Assembly (NCBI GenBank): GCA_035574295.1
Contig: DATLYX010000010.1
Span: 25,147 to 89,146, forward strand
Source of the DNA: PNAI01 sp035574295
GTDB taxonomy: Bacteria; Pseudomonadota; Alphaproteobacteria; Rhizobiales; Xanthobacteraceae
DNA: 64,000 bases
Direction: 5' to 3'
Below, one piece after another: positions 32,340 to 41,624 of this stretch. Every line of letters starts with the position of its first letter. Positions within the stretch are counted from its first letter, which is position 1. Position numbers and translations under genes: made by a program. The notes under the pieces are model-generated. The model made no database searches and had not been told where the DNA came from. It was given only the letters and a program-made list of their open reading frames with translations.

Positions 32340-35300
32340 TGAGTCACTTCCTCGACCGCTTGACGTTCTTCACACGCACGGCGGAATCTTTCGCTGGCGG
32401 GCATGGCATTACGACCCGCGAGGACCGACGCTGGGAGGAGGGCTACCGCAAGCGCTGGCAGCACGACAAGATCGTGCGCTCGACCCACGGGGCCAATTGC
32501 ACCGGGTCGTGCTCGTGGAAGATTTATGTGAAGGGCGGCATCGTCACCTGGGAGACTCAGCAGACCGACTATCCCCGCACCCGTCCCGAGCTTCCCAACC
32601 ACGAGCCGCGCGGCTGCTCCCGCGGCGCAAGCTATTCCTGGTATCTGTATTCCGGCAACCGGGTGAAATATCCGCTGGTGCGCTCGCGGCTCTTGAAGCT
32701 CTGGCGCGAGGCGCGCGCCCTGCGGACGCCGGTTGCCGCCTGGGCCTCCATCGTCGAAGACCCGAAGAAGCGCGAGGCTTATACCAGCAAGCGCGGCCTC
32801 GGCGGCTTTGTGCGCGCCACCTGGGACGAAGTCAGCGAAATCATCGCCGCCGCCAACGCCTACACCATCAAGCGATACGGCCCCGACCGCGTAATCGGCT
32901 TCTCGCCCATTCCGGCCATGTCCATGGTCTCGTATGCCGCCGGCTCGCGCTATCTTTCGCTGCTCGGCGGCGTCTGCATGTCGTTCTACGACTGGTATTG
33001 CGACCTGCCGCCCTCCTCGCCACAGACCTGGGGCGAGCAGACCGACGTGCCGGAGAGCGCCGACTGGTACAATTCCAGCTTCCTCATCCTGTGGGGTTCC
33101 AACGTTCCGCAGACGCGCACGCCCGACGCGCATTTCTACACCGAAGCGCGTTATCGCGGCGCCAAGAGCGTCGTCATCTCGCCGGACTATTCGGAAGCTT
33201 CAAAATTCGCCGATCTCTGGATTTCGGTCAAACAAGGCACCGACGCCGCGCTCGCCATGGCCATGGGTCATGTCATCCTGCGTGAATTCCATCTCGACCG
33301 TCAGGCGCCATATTTCCAGGATTACGTGCGGCAATACACCGACATGCCGATGCTCGTGCGTCTGGTGAAGCAGGGCGATCGGCTGCTCCCCGAGCGGTTG
33401 CTGCGCGCCTGCGACTTTGCCGACAATCTTGGCGAGACCAACAATCCGGAATGGAAAACGGTCGCCTATGATGCGCTGTCGAGAAGCATCGTGGTGCCGC
33501 GCGGCTCCGTCGGCTTCCGCTGGGGCGAAAAGGGCAAATGGAACCTCGAGAAGAAGGATTCGCAGGGCCGCGACATCGAGCTCAAGCTCTCCCTTGCCGA
33601 CGAAAGGGACGACCTTGCCGAGGTGGCCTTCCCCTATTTCGGCAACCGCGAGCACGACGCCTTCAAGGGCACCGACCATCCCAGCGTGCTGATGCGCAAA
33701 GTCCCGGCGAAACGCGTCGCGCTGAAAGACGGCGAGGCGCTGGTGGCCACCGTATTCGACCTGTTCGTGGCCAATTACGGCCTCGACCGCGGCTTCGGCG
33801 GTGCGCACGTGGCCAAATCCTACGACGAGAACGTCCCCTACACGCCTGCCTGGGCGGAAGCCATCACCGGCGTGCCGCGCGACCAGATCATCACCGTGGC
33901 GCGCGAATTCGCCCTCAACGCCGAGAAGACCAAAGGCCGTTCCATGGTGATCATCGGCGCCGCCATGAACCATTGGTACCACTCGGACATGAACTACCGC
34001 GGCGTCATCAACATGCTGGTGATGTGCGGTTGCGTCGGTCAATCGGGCGGCGGCTGGTCGCACTATGTCGGGCAGGAAAAGCTGCGTCCCCAGTCCGGAT
34101 GGCTTCCACTTGCGTTTGCGCTCGACTGGGGCCGGCCGCCGCGCCAGCAGAACTCCACCTCGTTCTTCTATGCGCACACCGACCAGTGGCGCTACGAGAC
34201 CATCGGCGTGGACGAGATCCTGTCCCCCACCGCGCCCCCCGGCCCCTGGGACGGCGCCCTGATCGATTACAACGTGCGCGCCGAGCGCATGGGCTGGCTC
34301 CCCTCCGCGCCGCAGCTCAAGCAGAATCCGCTCACCGTCGCCGCCCGCGCGGCCGCCGCAAAACTGGAGCCGAAGGATTACGTCGCCAAGGCGCTCAAAT
34401 CCGGCGAGTTGCAGATGGCTTGCGAGGATCCGGACCATCCCGACAACTGGCCGCGCAATCTGTTCGTGTGGCGCTCCAATCTGCTCGGCTCCTCCGGCAA
34501 GGGCCACGAGTATTTCCTGAAACACTTGCTCGGCACCACGCACGGTGTGCAGGGCAAGGACCTCGGCGAGGCCGGCCGCAAGAAGCCGAAGGAAGTTGCC
34601 TGGCACGACGACGCGCCGAAGGGGAAGCTCGATCTCCTAGTGACCCTCGACTTCCGCATGTCGACCACCTGCGTCTATTCCGACATCGTGCTGCCGACCG
34701 CCACCTGGTACGAAAAGAACGACCTCAACACCTCCGACATGCATCCCTTCATCCATCCGCTCACCGCGGCGGTGGATCCGGTGTGGGAGTGCAAGAGCGA
34801 TTGGGAAATCTACAAGGCTATTGCCCGCAAATTTTCCCAAGTGGCCCCGGAGGTGCTCGGGGTCGAACAGGATGTGGTGCTGACCCCGATTCTGCACGAC
34901 ACGCCGGCCGAAATCGCGCAGGCCCTCGACGTCAAGGAGTGGAAAAAGGGCGAGGTCGAGCCGATCCCCGGCAAGACCATGCCGCAGGTCACCGTGATCG
35001 AGCGCGACTATCCCAATGTCTACAAACGTTTTACCGCGCTCGGGCCGCTGATGTCGAAGCTCGGCAACGGCGGCAAGGGCATGGCCTGGAACACCGAGCA
35101 CGAAGTCGATCTGCTCAAGCGGCTCAACGGCGTCGTCACCGACGAGGGACCGACCAAGGGTCTGGCGAAAATCGAGTCGGACATCGATGCGGCCGAGGTG
35201 ATTCTCACGTTGGCGCCGGAAACCAACGGCGAGGTGGCGGTCAAGGCCTGGGATGCTCTGTCGAAGACCACCGGCCGTGACCACACGCATCTCGCGCTGC

Positions 35301-36103
35301 CGAAGGAGGACGAGAAAATCCGCTTCCACGACGTGGTGGCGCAGCCGCGCAAGATCATCTCCTCGCCCATCTGGTCCGGCCTTGAGTCCGAAAAGGTCTG
35401 TTACAACGCCGGCTACACCAATGTGCACGAGCTGATCCCCTGGCGCACGCTCACCGGCCGCCAGCAGCTCTATCAGGATCATCTGTGGATGCGCGCCTTC
35501 GGCGAGGCCCTGTGCGTATACCGCCCGCCCGTTGACCTTAAGGCCGTCAAGCCGATCATCGACAAGAGGCCGAACGGCGAGAAGCAGGTGGTGCTCAACT
35601 TCATCACCCCGCACCAGAAATGGGGCATCCATTCCACCTACACCGATAATCTCTTGATGCTCACGCTCTCGCGCGGCGGGCCGATCGTCTGGATCAGCGA
35701 GGCCGACGCCAAGAAGGCCGGGATTAAGGACAACGACTGGATCGAGGCCTACAACCTCAACGGCGCGCTGGTCGCGCGCGCCGTTGTCTCGCAGCGCGTG
35801 AAGGAAGGCATGTGTCTGATGTACCACGCGCAGGAGAAGATCGTGAACGTGCCCGGTTCCGAGGTCACCGGCCAGCGCGGCGGCATCCACAATTCGGTCA
35901 CCCGCGCGGTGGTCAAGCCGACCCACATGATCGGTGGCTACGCGCAACAGTCCTACGGCTTCAACTACTACGGCACGATCGGCACCAACCGCGACGAATT
36001 CGTCATCGTGCGCAAGATGGCCAAGGTGGATTGGCTCGACAAGCCGCGTGTCGATCAGCCCGAACCGTTGAGCGTTGCTCCTAGAATGGAGGCCGCAGAA
36101 TGA
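32339..36103 (+). CDS. narG: Respiratory nitrate reductase alpha subunit
   Basis: Catalytic molybdenum subunit of the membrane-bound nitrate reductase, 1254 residues, full length. The [4Fe-4S] FS0 ligands are intact: His50, Cys54, Cys58 and Cys93. The Mo-bisMGD domain has the expected YDWYCDLPPSSPQTWGEQTD block, whose Asp is the molybdenum ligand region. No Tat signal is obvious beyond the vestigial N-terminus, as in other NarG proteins. It faces the cytoplasm in complex with NarH and NarI. Overlapping starts through narH and narJ show a tight operon. Confidence 0.96.
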   Translation: MSHFLDRLTFFTRTAESFAGGHGITTREDRRWEEGYRKRWQHDKIVRSTHGANCTGSCSWKIYVKGGIVTWETQQTDYPRTRPELPNHEPRGCSRGASYSWYLYSGNRVKYPLVRSRLLKLWREARALRTPVAAWASIVEDPKKREAYTSKRGLGGFVRATWDEVSEIIAAANAYTIKRYGPDRVIGFSPIPAMSMVSYAAGSRYLSLLGGVCMSFYDWYCDLPPSSPQTWGEQTDVPESADWYNSSFLILWGSNVPQTRTPDAHFYTEARYRGAKSVVISPDYSEASKFADLWISVKQGTDAALAMAMGHVILREFHLDRQAPYFQDYVRQYTDMPMLVRLVKQGDRLLPERLLRACDFADNLGETNNPEWKTVAYDALSRSIVVPRGSVGFRWGEKGKWNLEKKDSQGRDIELKLSLADERDDLAEVAFPYFGNREHDAFKGTDHPSVLMRKVPAKRVALKDGEALVATVFDLFVANYGLDRGFGGAHVAKSYDENVPYTPAWAEAITGVPRDQIITVAREFALNAEKTKGRSMVIIGAAMNHWYHSDMNYRGVINMLVMCGCVGQSGGGWSHYVGQEKLRPQSGWLPLAFALDWGRPPRQQNSTSFFYAHTDQWRYETIGVDEILSPTAPPGPWDGALIDYNVRAERMGWLPSAPQLKQNPLTVAARAAAAKLEPKDYVAKALKSGELQMACEDPDHPDNWPRNLFVWRSNLLGSSGKGHEYFLKHLLGTTHGVQGKDLGEAGRKKPKEVAWHDDAPKGKLDLLVTLDFRMSTTCVYSDIVLPTATWYEKNDLNTSDMHPFIHPLTAAVDPVWECKSDWEIYKAIARKFSQVAPEVLGVEQDVVLTPILHDTPAEIAQALDVKEWKKGEVEPIPGKTMPQVTVIERDYPNVYKRFTALGPLMSKLGNGGKGMAWNTEHEVDLLKRLNGVVTDEGPTKGLAKIESDIDAAEVILTLAPETNGEVAVKAWDALSKTTGRDHTHLALPKEDEKIRFHDVVAQPRKIISSPIWSGLESEKVCYNAGYTNVHELIPWRTLTGRQQLYQDHLWMRAFGEALCVYRPPVDLKAVKPIIDKRPNGEKQVVLNFITPHQKWGIHSTYTDNLLMLTLSRGGPIVWISEADAKKAGIKDNDWIEAYNLNGALVARAVVSQRVKEGMCLMYHAQEKIVNVPGSEVTGQRGGIHNSVTRAVVKPTHMIGGYAQQSYGFNYYGTIGTNRDEFVIVRKMAKVDWLDKPRVDQPEPLSVAPRMEAAE

Positions 36104-37620
36104 AAATCCGCGCCCAGATTGCGATGGTGCTGAACCTCGACAAATGCATCGGGTGTCACACCTGCTCGGTCACCTGCAAGAACGTCTGGACCAGCCGCGA
36201 AGGCATGGAATACGCCTGGTTCAACAACGTGGAGACCAAGCCCGGCATCGGCTACCCGAAGGATTGGGAGAACCAGGACCGCTGGAACGGCGGCTGGCGG
36301 CGCAAGCGGAACGGCAAGATCGAACCGCGCATCGGCGCGAAATGGCGCGTGCTGGCGAAAATTTTTGCCAATCCCGATCTGCCCGAGATCGACGACTACT
36401 ACGAGCCCTTCACCTTCGATTACGAGCACCTGCAAAAGGCGCCGGAACTCGACGCCTTCCCCACCGCCCGCCCGCACTCGCTGATCACCGGCGAACGCAT
36501 GGAAAAAATCGAATGGGGCCCCAACTGGGAGGAAATTTTGGGGGGCGAATTCGAAAAACGCTCGCAGGATTACAATTTTGCCGGGGTGCAGAAGGAAATC
36601 TACGGTCAGTTCGAAAACACCTTCATGATGTACCTGCCGCGGCTGTGCGAGCACTGCCTCAATCCGGCCTGCGTCGCCGCCTGCCCCTCCGGCGCGATCT
36701 ATAAGCGCGCCGAGGACGGCATCGTTCTCATCGACCAGGACAAGTGCCGCGGCTGGCGCATGTGCGTCTCCGGCTGTCCCTACAAGAAGATCTATTACAA
36801 CTGGTCGAGCGGCAAATCGGAAAAATGCATCCTCTGCTATCCGCGCATCGAGGCCGGACAGCCGACCGTTTGCTCGGAGACCTGTGTCGGCCGCATCCGC
36901 TATCTCGGCGTAGTGCTGTATGACGCCGACCGCATCGAACAGGCAGCGAGCGTAGCCAACGAGCAGGATCTTTACGAAGCGCAGCTCGGCATCTTCCTGG
37001 ATCCCTCCGATCCGCGCGTGATCGACCAGGCGCGCGCCGACGGCGTGCCCGACTCGTGGCTCGAAGCCGCGCGGCGCTCGCCAATCTGGAAGATGGCGAT
37101 GGAGTGGAAGGTCGCGTTCCCGCTTCACCCTGAGTACCGCACGCTGCCGATGGTCTGGTACGTGCCGCCGCTCTCGCCCATCCAGTCGGCCGCCGAAGCG
37201 GGCAAGATCGGCCACGACGGCGCGATGCCCGACGTGCGGTCTCTCCGCATCCCGTTGAAATATCTTGCCAATCTTCTTACTGCCGGCAAGGAGGAGCCCA
37301 TCGCACGTGCGCTCGAACGCATGCTCGCCATGCGCGCCTATATGCGCGCCAAGACCGTGGACGGCGTGATCGACGAGAGCATCGCGCGCCGCGTCGGGCT
37401 CAGCGCGCTCGCCATCGAAGAAATGTACCAGCTCATGGCGATCGCCAATTACGAGGACCGTTTCGTGATCCCGACCGCGCACCGCGAGCTCGGCGAGGAC
37501 GCCTACGATCTGCGCGGCTCGTGCGGCTTCTCTTTCGGCAACGAGTGCGCGGGCGGCACAACCGAAGTCAATCTGTTCGGCGCACCCAAGCGCGCCAAGA
37601 CTCCGATGGAGGTGGCGTGA
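36100..37620 (+). CDS. narH: Respiratory nitrate reductase beta subunit
   Basis: Electron-transfer subunit of 506 residues with four iron-sulfur clusters. The Cys groups are present: CIGCHTCSVTCKN at the N-terminus, CEHCLNPACVAACP, CRGWRMCVSGCP (Trp replaces a Cys, giving the [3Fe-4S] cluster) and CILCYPR with CSETC. The start overlaps the narG stop (ATGA), with GGAGG upstream. Confidence 0.96.
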   Translation: MKIRAQIAMVLNLDKCIGCHTCSVTCKNVWTSREGMEYAWFNNVETKPGIGYPKDWENQDRWNGGWRRKRNGKIEPRIGAKWRVLAKIFANPDLPEIDDYYEPFTFDYEHLQKAPELDAFPTARPHSLITGERMEKIEWGPNWEEILGGEFEKRSQDYNFAGVQKEIYGQFENTFMMYLPRLCEHCLNPACVAACPSGAIYKRAEDGIVLIDQDKCRGWRMCVSGCPYKKIYYNWSSGKSEKCILCYPRIEAGQPTVCSETCVGRIRYLGVVLYDADRIEQAASVANEQDLYEAQLGIFLDPSDPRVIDQARADGVPDSWLEAARRSPIWKMAMEWKVAFPLHPEYRTLPMVWYVPPLSPIQSAAEAGKIGHDGAMPDVRSLRIPLKYLANLLTAGKEEPIARALERMLAMRAYMRAKTVDGVIDESIARRVGLSALAIEEMYQLMAIANYEDRFVIPTAHRELGEDAYDLRGSCGFSFGNECAGGTTEVNLFGAPKRAKTPMEVA

Positions 37621-38351
37621 TGGCGAACATCTTCAAGGCGCTCTCCGCCCTGTTGACCTATCCCACCGGGGAGTTGCAGCAGGCCGCTCCCGAAATCGGC
37701 GTCGTCATCGAGGAGACGTCGGCAATACCGGCGCGGGTTCGCGCCCAGCTCGCCACGCTGGTCGAGGAACTCGCAACCGGAGACCTCTACGACCTCCAGG
37801 AGCGCTACGTGCTCTTGTTCGACCGCACGCGCTCGCTGTCGTTGCATCTTTTCGAGCATGTGCACGGCGAGAGCCGCGACCGCGGCCAGGCCATGGTCGA
37901 TTTGAAATATCTCTACGAGCAGGAAGGACTTTCGATCGCTTCGACGGAATTGCCGGATTTCGTTCCGTTGTTCCTCGAATTTTTGTCGACGCAAGCTCCG
38001 GCGAAAGCCGCGGAGCTGGTGGCGCAACCGGCGCATATTTTCTCGGCGCTCGCCGAACGGCTGCGCAAACGCAAGTCCCCCTATGAAGCCGTGTTCCGCG
38101 CCCTCGTGGCGCTGGCCGCCGCGCAGCCGGAACACGAGCAGGTCTCGGCGCTGCTTGAGGAGCCCGACTCCGATCCGACCGACTTCGCCGCGCTGGACAA
38201 GGCATGGGAAGACGAGCCGGTCCGGTTCGGACCGGACGCCGACACCTGCAAGGACACCCTGATCGCCCGCGTGCGCGCCGGCCGCCGGCCCGCGCCGGGC
38301 GTGCCGACCACCCCGGCGCAGCGCCCCGTTCTGCCGACCGCGAGGAAATGA
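37620..38351 (+). CDS. narJ: Nitrate reductase assembly chaperone NarJ
   Basis: Cytoplasmic TorD-family chaperone of 243 residues that helps insert the molybdenum cofactor into NarG; it is not part of the final enzyme. The helical core has LTYPTGELQQAAPEI near the start and the conserved block DLQERYVLLFDRTRSLSLHLFEHVHGESRDRG, then LPDFVPLFLEFLS. A C-terminal Pro-Ala-rich tail is less conserved. ATG overlaps the narH stop. Confidence 0.92.
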   Translation: MANIFKALSALLTYPTGELQQAAPEIGVVIEETSAIPARVRAQLATLVEELATGDLYDLQERYVLLFDRTRSLSLHLFEHVHGESRDRGQAMVDLKYLYEQEGLSIASTELPDFVPLFLEFLSTQAPAKAAELVAQPAHIFSALAERLRKRKSPYEAVFRALVALAAAQPEHEQVSALLEEPDSDPTDFAALDKAWEDEPVRFGPDADTCKDTLIARVRAGRRPAPGVPTTPAQRPVLPTARK

Positions 38352-38353
38352 CC

Positions 38354-39085
38354 ATGCGCGAGACCATCAATTACATCGTCTTCGGCTGGTACCCGTACCT
38401 CTGCCTGACCGTATTCCTGATCGGCAGTTGGGTGCGGTTCGACCGCGAGCAGTACACCTGGCGCAGCGGGTCGAGCCAGCTTCTGCGCCGCCGGCAATTG
38501 ATGTGGGGCTCGAATCTGTTCCACATCGGCATCCTCGTCATCTTCCTCGGCCACTTCTTCGGATTGCTGACGCCGGTTTGGGTGTTCGACGCGCTCGGCA
38601 TTTCCAAGCCGACCAAGCAATGGATGGCGATCATCATCGGCGGGATCGCCGGCATTGCCTGCTTCATCGGCCTCACATTGCTTATTCACCGCCGCCTGTT
38701 CGACTCGCGCATCCGAAAAACTTCCTCGTTCGGCGATATCGCGGTTCTGCTCCTGCTCTATGCCCAGTTGATCCTCGGCATGGCGACGATCCCGATCTCG
38801 CTCGGCCATCTGGACGGCAGCGAGATGGTCAGATTCATGACCTGGGCGCAGGGTATTCTGACGCTGCAACCGGGCGTCTCGGCACTCATCCTCGATGTGC
38901 ACCCGATCTTCAAGCTGCATCTGTTCCTCGGCATGACGATCTTTCTGGTGTTCCCGTTCACGCGGCTCGTGCACATCTGGAGCGCGCCGATCTGGTATCT
39001 CGGCCGCCGCGGCTACCAAGTGGTGCGTTCTTCGCGCCCGGCCGGCCTGCCCGGCCGCCGGCCCGACGCCGTGCCTGCGGAGTGA
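38354..39085 (+). CDS. narI: Respiratory nitrate reductase gamma subunit (cytochrome b)
   Basis: Membrane subunit of 243 residues with five transmembrane helices that carries two b haems and takes electrons from quinol. Candidate haem ligands are His in LFHIGILVIFLGHFFGLL and in HLFLGMTIFLVFPFTRLVHIW. I prefer ATG 38354, 8 nt after GAGG; ATG 38348 overlaps the narJ stop and is also possible. Confidence 0.93.
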   Translation: MRETINYIVFGWYPYLCLTVFLIGSWVRFDREQYTWRSGSSQLLRRRQLMWGSNLFHIGILVIFLGHFFGLLTPVWVFDALGISKPTKQWMAIIIGGIAGIACFIGLTLLIHRRLFDSRIRKTSSFGDIAVLLLLYAQLILGMATIPISLGHLDGSEMVRFMTWAQGILTLQPGVSALILDVHPIFKLHLFLGMTIFLVFPFTRLVHIWSAPIWYLGRRGYQVVRSSRPAGLPGRRPDAVPAE

Positions 39086-39090
39086 GGTCC

Positions 39091-39921
39091 ATGGGCTGCA
39101 CCCTGCGCCAATCCGACCTGCCGAAAGGGCGCGACATCCGCGTCAACGGCGTTCCGATTCCGCGCGCGGCCATCTCCGCCGAGGCGCAGCATCATCCCGC
39201 CCGCACGCCGATTGAGGCCTGGAATCAGGCGGCACAGGCGCTCATCGTGCGCGAGCTTTTGCTGCAGGAGGCGCGGCGGCTCGGGGTCTGCGCGGAACCG
39301 GCTAGCGACGCACAAGGCCGCCGGGAAACCGACGAGGAGGCGTTGATTCGCGCCCTGTTGGAACGCGAGATTGCGACACCCGAGCCGGACGAGGCGACGT
39401 GCCGGCGTTACTATGAGCAGAACCCGCGCCGTTTCCGTTCCCCGGACATCTACGAAGCCGCCCACATTCTGTTCGCCGCGCGCAAGGACGACGCTCAAGC
39501 CTACGCGCGCGCCAAGGCGGCGGCCGAACAATGCCTGGCGGTCTTGCGCCAACAACCCGGGCGCTTTGCAGAACTGGCGCAGGTCCATTCCGCCTGCCCG
39601 TCGGCCGCGCAGGGCGGCAACCTCGGCCAGATCACCAAAGGCCAGACCACGCCGGAATTCGAGCGGGCATTGGTCGCGCTTGCCCCCGGCGAGATGACGC
39701 AAGCGCCGGTGGCCACGCGCTACGGTTTTCACCTCATTCGGCTTGACCGCAGACACGAAGGGCGGCAACTGCCCTACGAATTGGTGGCGCACCGCATCGC
39801 CGATTATCTGCGCGAAGCCGTGCGGCGCCGCGCGCTCGCCCAATACGTGGCGCGGCTTGCAGGGAGCGCCCGCATCGAGGGCATCGAGCTGCCGAGCGCC
39901 GCCGACTTGCGCGTCAACTGA
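39091..39921 (+). CDS. Parvulin-type peptidyl-prolyl isomerase (nar-associated)
   Basis: PPIase of 276 residues. A helical N-terminal part (about 1-110) precedes a rotamase domain (about 120-225): YEAAHILFAARKD, GRFAELAQVHSACPS, QGGNLGQITKGQ, and a final TRYGFHLIRLD. No signal peptide is seen, so it probably acts in the cytoplasm. PpiC-like genes commonly follow narGHJI in proteobacteria and are thought to help folding of the reductase; NifM is a similar case. It starts 5 nt after narI. Confidence 0.87.
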   Translation: MGCTLRQSDLPKGRDIRVNGVPIPRAAISAEAQHHPARTPIEAWNQAAQALIVRELLLQEARRLGVCAEPASDAQGRRETDEEALIRALLEREIATPEPDEATCRRYYEQNPRRFRSPDIYEAAHILFAARKDDAQAYARAKAAAEQCLAVLRQQPGRFAELAQVHSACPSAAQGGNLGQITKGQTTPEFERALVALAPGEMTQAPVATRYGFHLIRLDRRHEGRQLPYELVAHRIADYLREAVRRRALAQYVARLAGSARIEGIELPSAADLRVN

Positions 39922-39932
39922 CGGAGCCGGCC

Positions 39933-40223
39933 GTGCTGCTCGGCGACATCATCGCGCGTTTGCAGGACGACGCCGTCGCCGGCGAGGCGCTGTTCGCGCT
40001 CGGCGATCTTCCGCTCACCGCGCGCGTGCTTGCCGCCGCTCGGGAAGCCGCCATGCCGCCGGGCGAATTCACCGCGCAGTTAGTCGGCCGGTTTGTGCGC
40101 AGCGCCTCCGACGAGGATTGGTTGACGCTGATCGGCCGCATGGGGCGCGCGGACGATCCGGGCCGAATGTTTTTGCACCATGTCTTGTCGGACATGCTGG
40201 CCAAGCAGTCCGCCGGACATTGA
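39933..40223 (+). CDS. Hypothetical protein downstream of nar-ppiC
   Basis: A 96-residue helical protein starting at GTG 39933, 11 nt after the PPIase gene. It opens LLGDIIARLQDDAVAGEALFAL and ends LHHVLSDMLAKQS. There are no Cys residues, signal peptide or membrane span. It appears to be the last gene of the nar operon; a GCCCCGG/CCGGGGC hairpin without a T-run follows. Function unknown. Confidence 0.65.
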   Translation: MLLGDIIARLQDDAVAGEALFALGDLPLTARVLAAAREAAMPPGEFTAQLVGRFVRSASDEDWLTLIGRMGRADDPGRMFLHHVLSDMLAKQSAGH

Positions 40224-40352
40224 ACGTCCCGCCTTTCTTTCCTGCGCCCCGGCCGGGGCACCTCTCCCTGCTCGACCGCCGACCGCAATCCCATATTGAC
40301 GCAAAAGCATTGCCGCCCGAGGATTCTCAATTCCTGCCGCGGGAGAACCGCC

Positions 40353-41624
40353 ATGGGCCAGCTCGATCGCTTGCAGATCTGGAACGATCCCTCGCTGTGC
40401 GAGGCGCTGGCCTGGTATCGCGACGTGGCGGAGAACCGACGTCCGGCGAAATTCCGCATTGCCGCAACCGTGCCGGTCGACCTCGATCCCGACGCAGCCG
40501 ACGAATCCATCCTCTGGGCGGAGCTCGACCGCCTGACGCCGGTTTTTGTCGATCGCTGGCACGCGATCAAAGACGGCGCGCCGCTGCCAAGCGCGGCCGA
40601 GGGCCCGAGCATCCTCGAACTGTGCCGCGCGCTTGCCCATCGCATGCTGCGGCATTGCAATTTCTGTCCGTGGGATTGCCGCGTCGACCGCGTGGCCGCA
40701 ACCAAGTTCGGCACCTGCAAACTTGCGGCAACCTCCCGCGTGAGCACGTTCTTCCACCACACCGGAGAGGAGCTGTTCTATCGCGGCACCGAGGGCTCGG
40801 GCACGATCTTCTTCACCTCCTGCAACATGCGCTGCGCCTTCTGCCAGAACGGCGACATCAGCACCGACAAGGACAACGGCGAGGAGGTTGACGCGCAGGT
40901 TTTGGCGGCGATGGCCTGGATGCTGCGCCGCGAGGGCTGCCACAACATCAATTGGGTCGGCGGCGAGGTCATCATCCATCTGCACGAGATCGTGGCTGCG
41001 ATCGCTTTGCTGGGCCGCAATTATGTGCCGAGCCGGCAGGCGCTCGCCCGCGCGCGGCGTTGCAAGGCCGACGGCTTCTACATCTTCGGCGACTTTCCCG
41101 AACAGGCCACTTACGCGGGCGCCTTCAACGCGCCCATCCTATGGAACAGCAATTTCTTCATCACGCCGGACGCGATGAAGATTCTGCGGCTGTTGGTCGA
41201 CGTCTGGCTGCCGGATTTCAAGTTCGGCCCCGGCCGCTGTGCGATCACGCTGGCCAAGACCCCATGGTACTGGGAGACGGTGACGCACAATCTGACGCTG
41301 CTCGAACAATGGAGTGAGGATCTGACCATTCGTCACCTGGTGATGCCCAACCATGTGGAGTGCTGCACCTATCCGGTGCTCGAATGGATTGCCGGGAATT
41401 TGCCGCGCGCGCCGGTCAACGTGATGGCCCAGTTCCGCCCCGACAATTTTTGCGATCCGGGCAACCGGAAATACCGCGACAAATACGCCGAAATTTCCCG
41501 CCGGCCCACGACCATCGAGCTCGAGCAAGCCTGGCGCCGCGCCCGCGAGCTTGGACTGAATTTCGAGACCGCGACGTTCGACCGCTGCCGCCGGTTCGAC
41601 CTGGCCGAGCGGCACGCCCTCTAG
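40353..41624 (+). CDS. PflX-like radical SAM protein (COG1313-like)
   Basis: Radical SAM protein of 423 residues. The SAM cluster is C157-x3-C161-x2-C164 (SCNMRCAFCQN). A second Cys-rich motif lies before it (HCNFCPWDCRVDR, then GTCK), which defines the PflX/COG1313 group of activase-like enzymes. The N-terminal 90 residues are extra relative to short PflX proteins. Its substrate is unknown, and no glycyl-radical enzyme gene is in the window. ATG 40353 has GGGAGA upstream. Its stop overlaps the convergent USP stop by 3 nt. No FixK site was seen in front of it (129 nt gap). Confidence 0.82.
   Translation: MGQLDRLQIWNDPSLCEALAWYRDVAENRRPAKFRIAATVPVDLDPDAADESILWAELDRLTPVFVDRWHAIKDGAPLPSAAEGPSILELCRALAHRMLRHCNFCPWDCRVDRVAATKFGTCKLAATSRVSTFFHHTGEELFYRGTEGSGTIFFTSCNMRCAFCQNGDISTDKDNGEEVDAQVLAAMAWMLRREGCHNINWVGGEVIIHLHEIVAAIALLGRNYVPSRQALARARRCKADGFYIFGDFPEQATYAGAFNAPILWNSNFFITPDAMKILRLLVDVWLPDFKFGPGRCAITLAKTPWYWETVTHNLTLLEQWSEDLTIRHLVMPNHVECCTYPVLEWIAGNLPRAPVNVMAQFRPDNFCDPGNRKYRDKYAEISRRPTTIELEQAWRRARELGLNFETATFDRCRRFDLAERHAL

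Noticed and set aside
33200..35947. Long minus-strand frames opposite narG
   Set aside because: Same high-GC shadow effect; NarG residues are conserved throughout.
40233..40262. GCCCCGG/CCGGGGC hairpin after the nar operon as a terminator
   Set aside because: There is no T-run after the stem, so intrinsic termination is not supported.
40296..40309. TTGACGCAAAAGCA ahead of the radical SAM gene as a possible FixK site
   Set aside because: The right half is AGCA, not [T/G]CAA, so it fails the consensus. It may be a -35 element instead.
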